NCBI GenBank assembly: GCA_031282325.1
Contig: JAITDY010000026.1
Span: 1-6,123, forward strand
DNA: 6,123 bases
Origin: Lactobacillaceae bacterium
Lineage (GTDB): Bacteria > Bacillota > Bacilli > Lactobacillales > Lactobacillaceae
Direction: 5' to 3'
Of this stretch, positions 5,499-6,123 are shown in pieces (the stretch's first letter is position 1; every line of letters starts with the position of its first letter). Below the pieces are notes generated by a model. The model did no database searches, was not told the DNA's origin, and saw nothing but the letters and a program-made list of their open reading frames with translations. Both the position numbers and the translations under genes were made by a program.

Positions 5499-6107
5499 AT
5501 GTCAATTGTTATAAAAAAAATTCATAAAAAATTTAAAGAAAATACTATATTAAATATAGATAACTTTGAATTTAGTAATAACTTATATAAACTTATTGGA
5601 AAAAATGGATCCGGAAAAAGTACTTTATTAGAAATAATTGCTGGAATCGATAAGCATTTTGAAGGAAAAATTATTTCAAAAAATAAAGATATCTTATATT
5701 TAAACTCATCGCCGATTGGTATTTCTACAATGACCATCGAAGACAACTTAAAACTTCTTTGGAAAACATTTAAATTATTCCCTAATTCTGAAGAGCTTAA
5801 ATATATTAACTCTTTATTTGATAATAATTTAAATATTCCATATGCAACATCTTCTACTGGAACTAAGGCAAAGTTGGGATTATCGTTATTGGTTTTCAAC
5901 AGATGGGATACTATTTTAATTGATGAAACACTTGCAACTATTGATGAACAGAGTCTTTTTTTAATCTCTAATTTAATATTGCGATTAAAAAAAGAACAAA
6001 AAACAACAATTATTTATGTTGCTCACAATATTCAAAATACAAAATTAGATAAAAATGCAAATATTATTATTTTAGAAAAAGGAAAATTAAATGTTAAAAA
6101 TAAATAA
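5499..6107 (+). CDS. ABC transporter ATP-binding protein of the circular bacteriocin cluster
   Basis: A single nucleotide-binding domain of 202 residues, with no membrane part, would power the membrane partners encoded just upstream in export of, or self-protection against, the bacteriocin. Walker A is GKNGSGKS at 34-41, Walker B is TILIDE at 138-143 and the switch histidine is His176 in YVAHN. The signature motif is degenerate: SSTGTKAKL (118-126) stands where LSGGQ is usual. No clear Q-loop glutamine is found in LYLNSSP (67-72), where one is expected. The ribosome site AAAGGA (5484-5489) lies 9 nt before ATG 5499, and the gap after the DUF95 gene is 6 nt. The gene is short for an ATPase but similar in length to those of circular bacteriocin clusters, as I recall them. 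Confidence 0.9.
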   Translation: MSIVIKKIHKKFKENTILNIDNFEFSNNLYKLIGKNGSGKSTLLEIIAGIDKHFEGKIISKNKDILYLNSSPIGISTMTIEDNLKLLWKTFKLFPNSEELKYINSLFDNNLNIPYATSSTGTKAKLGLSLLVFNRWDTILIDETLATIDEQSLFLISNLILRLKKEQKTTIIYVAHNIQNTKLDKNANIIILEKGKLNVKNK

Positions 6108-6123
6108 ATTTACCCAATTGTTT
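6091..6123 (+). CDS. Start of a further gene of the cluster, cut by the window edge
   Basis: ATG 6091 opens a frame reading MLKINKFTQLF to the right edge without a stop. A strong ribosome site AAAAAGGA (6076-6083) lies 7 nt upstream, inside the end of the ATPase gene, which this frame overlaps by 17 bases. In circularin- and uberolysin-type clusters the gene after the ATPase encodes a small cationic hydrophobic immunity protein, and a basic start such as this would fit. An ABC permease subunit is also possible. Eleven residues cannot decide. Confidence 0.6.
   Translation, partial: MLKINKFTQLF

Noticed and set aside
5522..5899. Minus-strand open frame of 125 codons
   Set aside because: It is antisense to the ATPase gene, whose Walker motifs prove the plus-strand frame.

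Overview
The window is very AT-rich DNA, probably from a low-GC Gram-positive bacterium of the Lactobacillales, most likely Lactobacillaceae. The evidence is the codon use, Shine-Dalgarno sites of the AAAGGA type, a D-2-hydroxyacid dehydrogenase and a PnuC-type transporter of the lactic-acid-bacterium style, and a Firmicute-type dif site. No genus can be named from this sequence alone.

Left part (1-1652). The window opens in the last codons of a gene that may be a TetR-like regulator (1-92). A long non-coding AT-rich stretch follows. It contains a 28-bp sequence at 360-387 with the full layout of a XerC/XerD dif recombination site. Next comes a promoter and ribosome site leading into a very short, frameshifted hydrophobic remnant (511-587), which looks like the first membrane segment of a lost MFS exporter. 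An intact D-2-hydroxyacid dehydrogenase gene (599-1567) has no visible Shine-Dalgarno site and ends at a good rho-independent terminator (1614-1652).

Middle (1672-3420). A PnuC-family transporter for NAD precursors lies on the minus strand (1672-2367), with an extended -10 promoter. It is followed on the plus strand by a short-chain dehydrogenase/reductase gene broken by at least six frame disruptions (2592-3334). A strong hairpin terminator (3373-3420) insulates this region from what follows.

Right part (3455-6123). This is the most interesting segment: a compact operon that looks like a circular (head-to-tail ligated) bacteriocin cluster. After an extended -10 promoter and a leader of roughly 100 nt comes the precursor gene. 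It encodes a hydrophobic leader of about 34 residues and a mature region of about 64 residues that begins VAGALG and ends in Trp. Then come a large multi-spanning membrane protein, a SpoIIM/DUF95 membrane protein, an ABC ATPase with a degenerate signature motif, and the start of a further overlapping gene cut by the window edge. The genes are separated by 6 nt, overlap by 4 nt, are separated by 6 nt, and overlap by 17 nt, so they are almost certainly cotranscribed and partly translationally coupled. The order precursor, multi-TM protein, DUF95 protein, ATPase matches that known for circularin-like and uberolysin-like clusters. Circularisation, export and self-immunity would be carried out by the membrane proteins and the ATPase, with an immunity gene expected just past the right edge.
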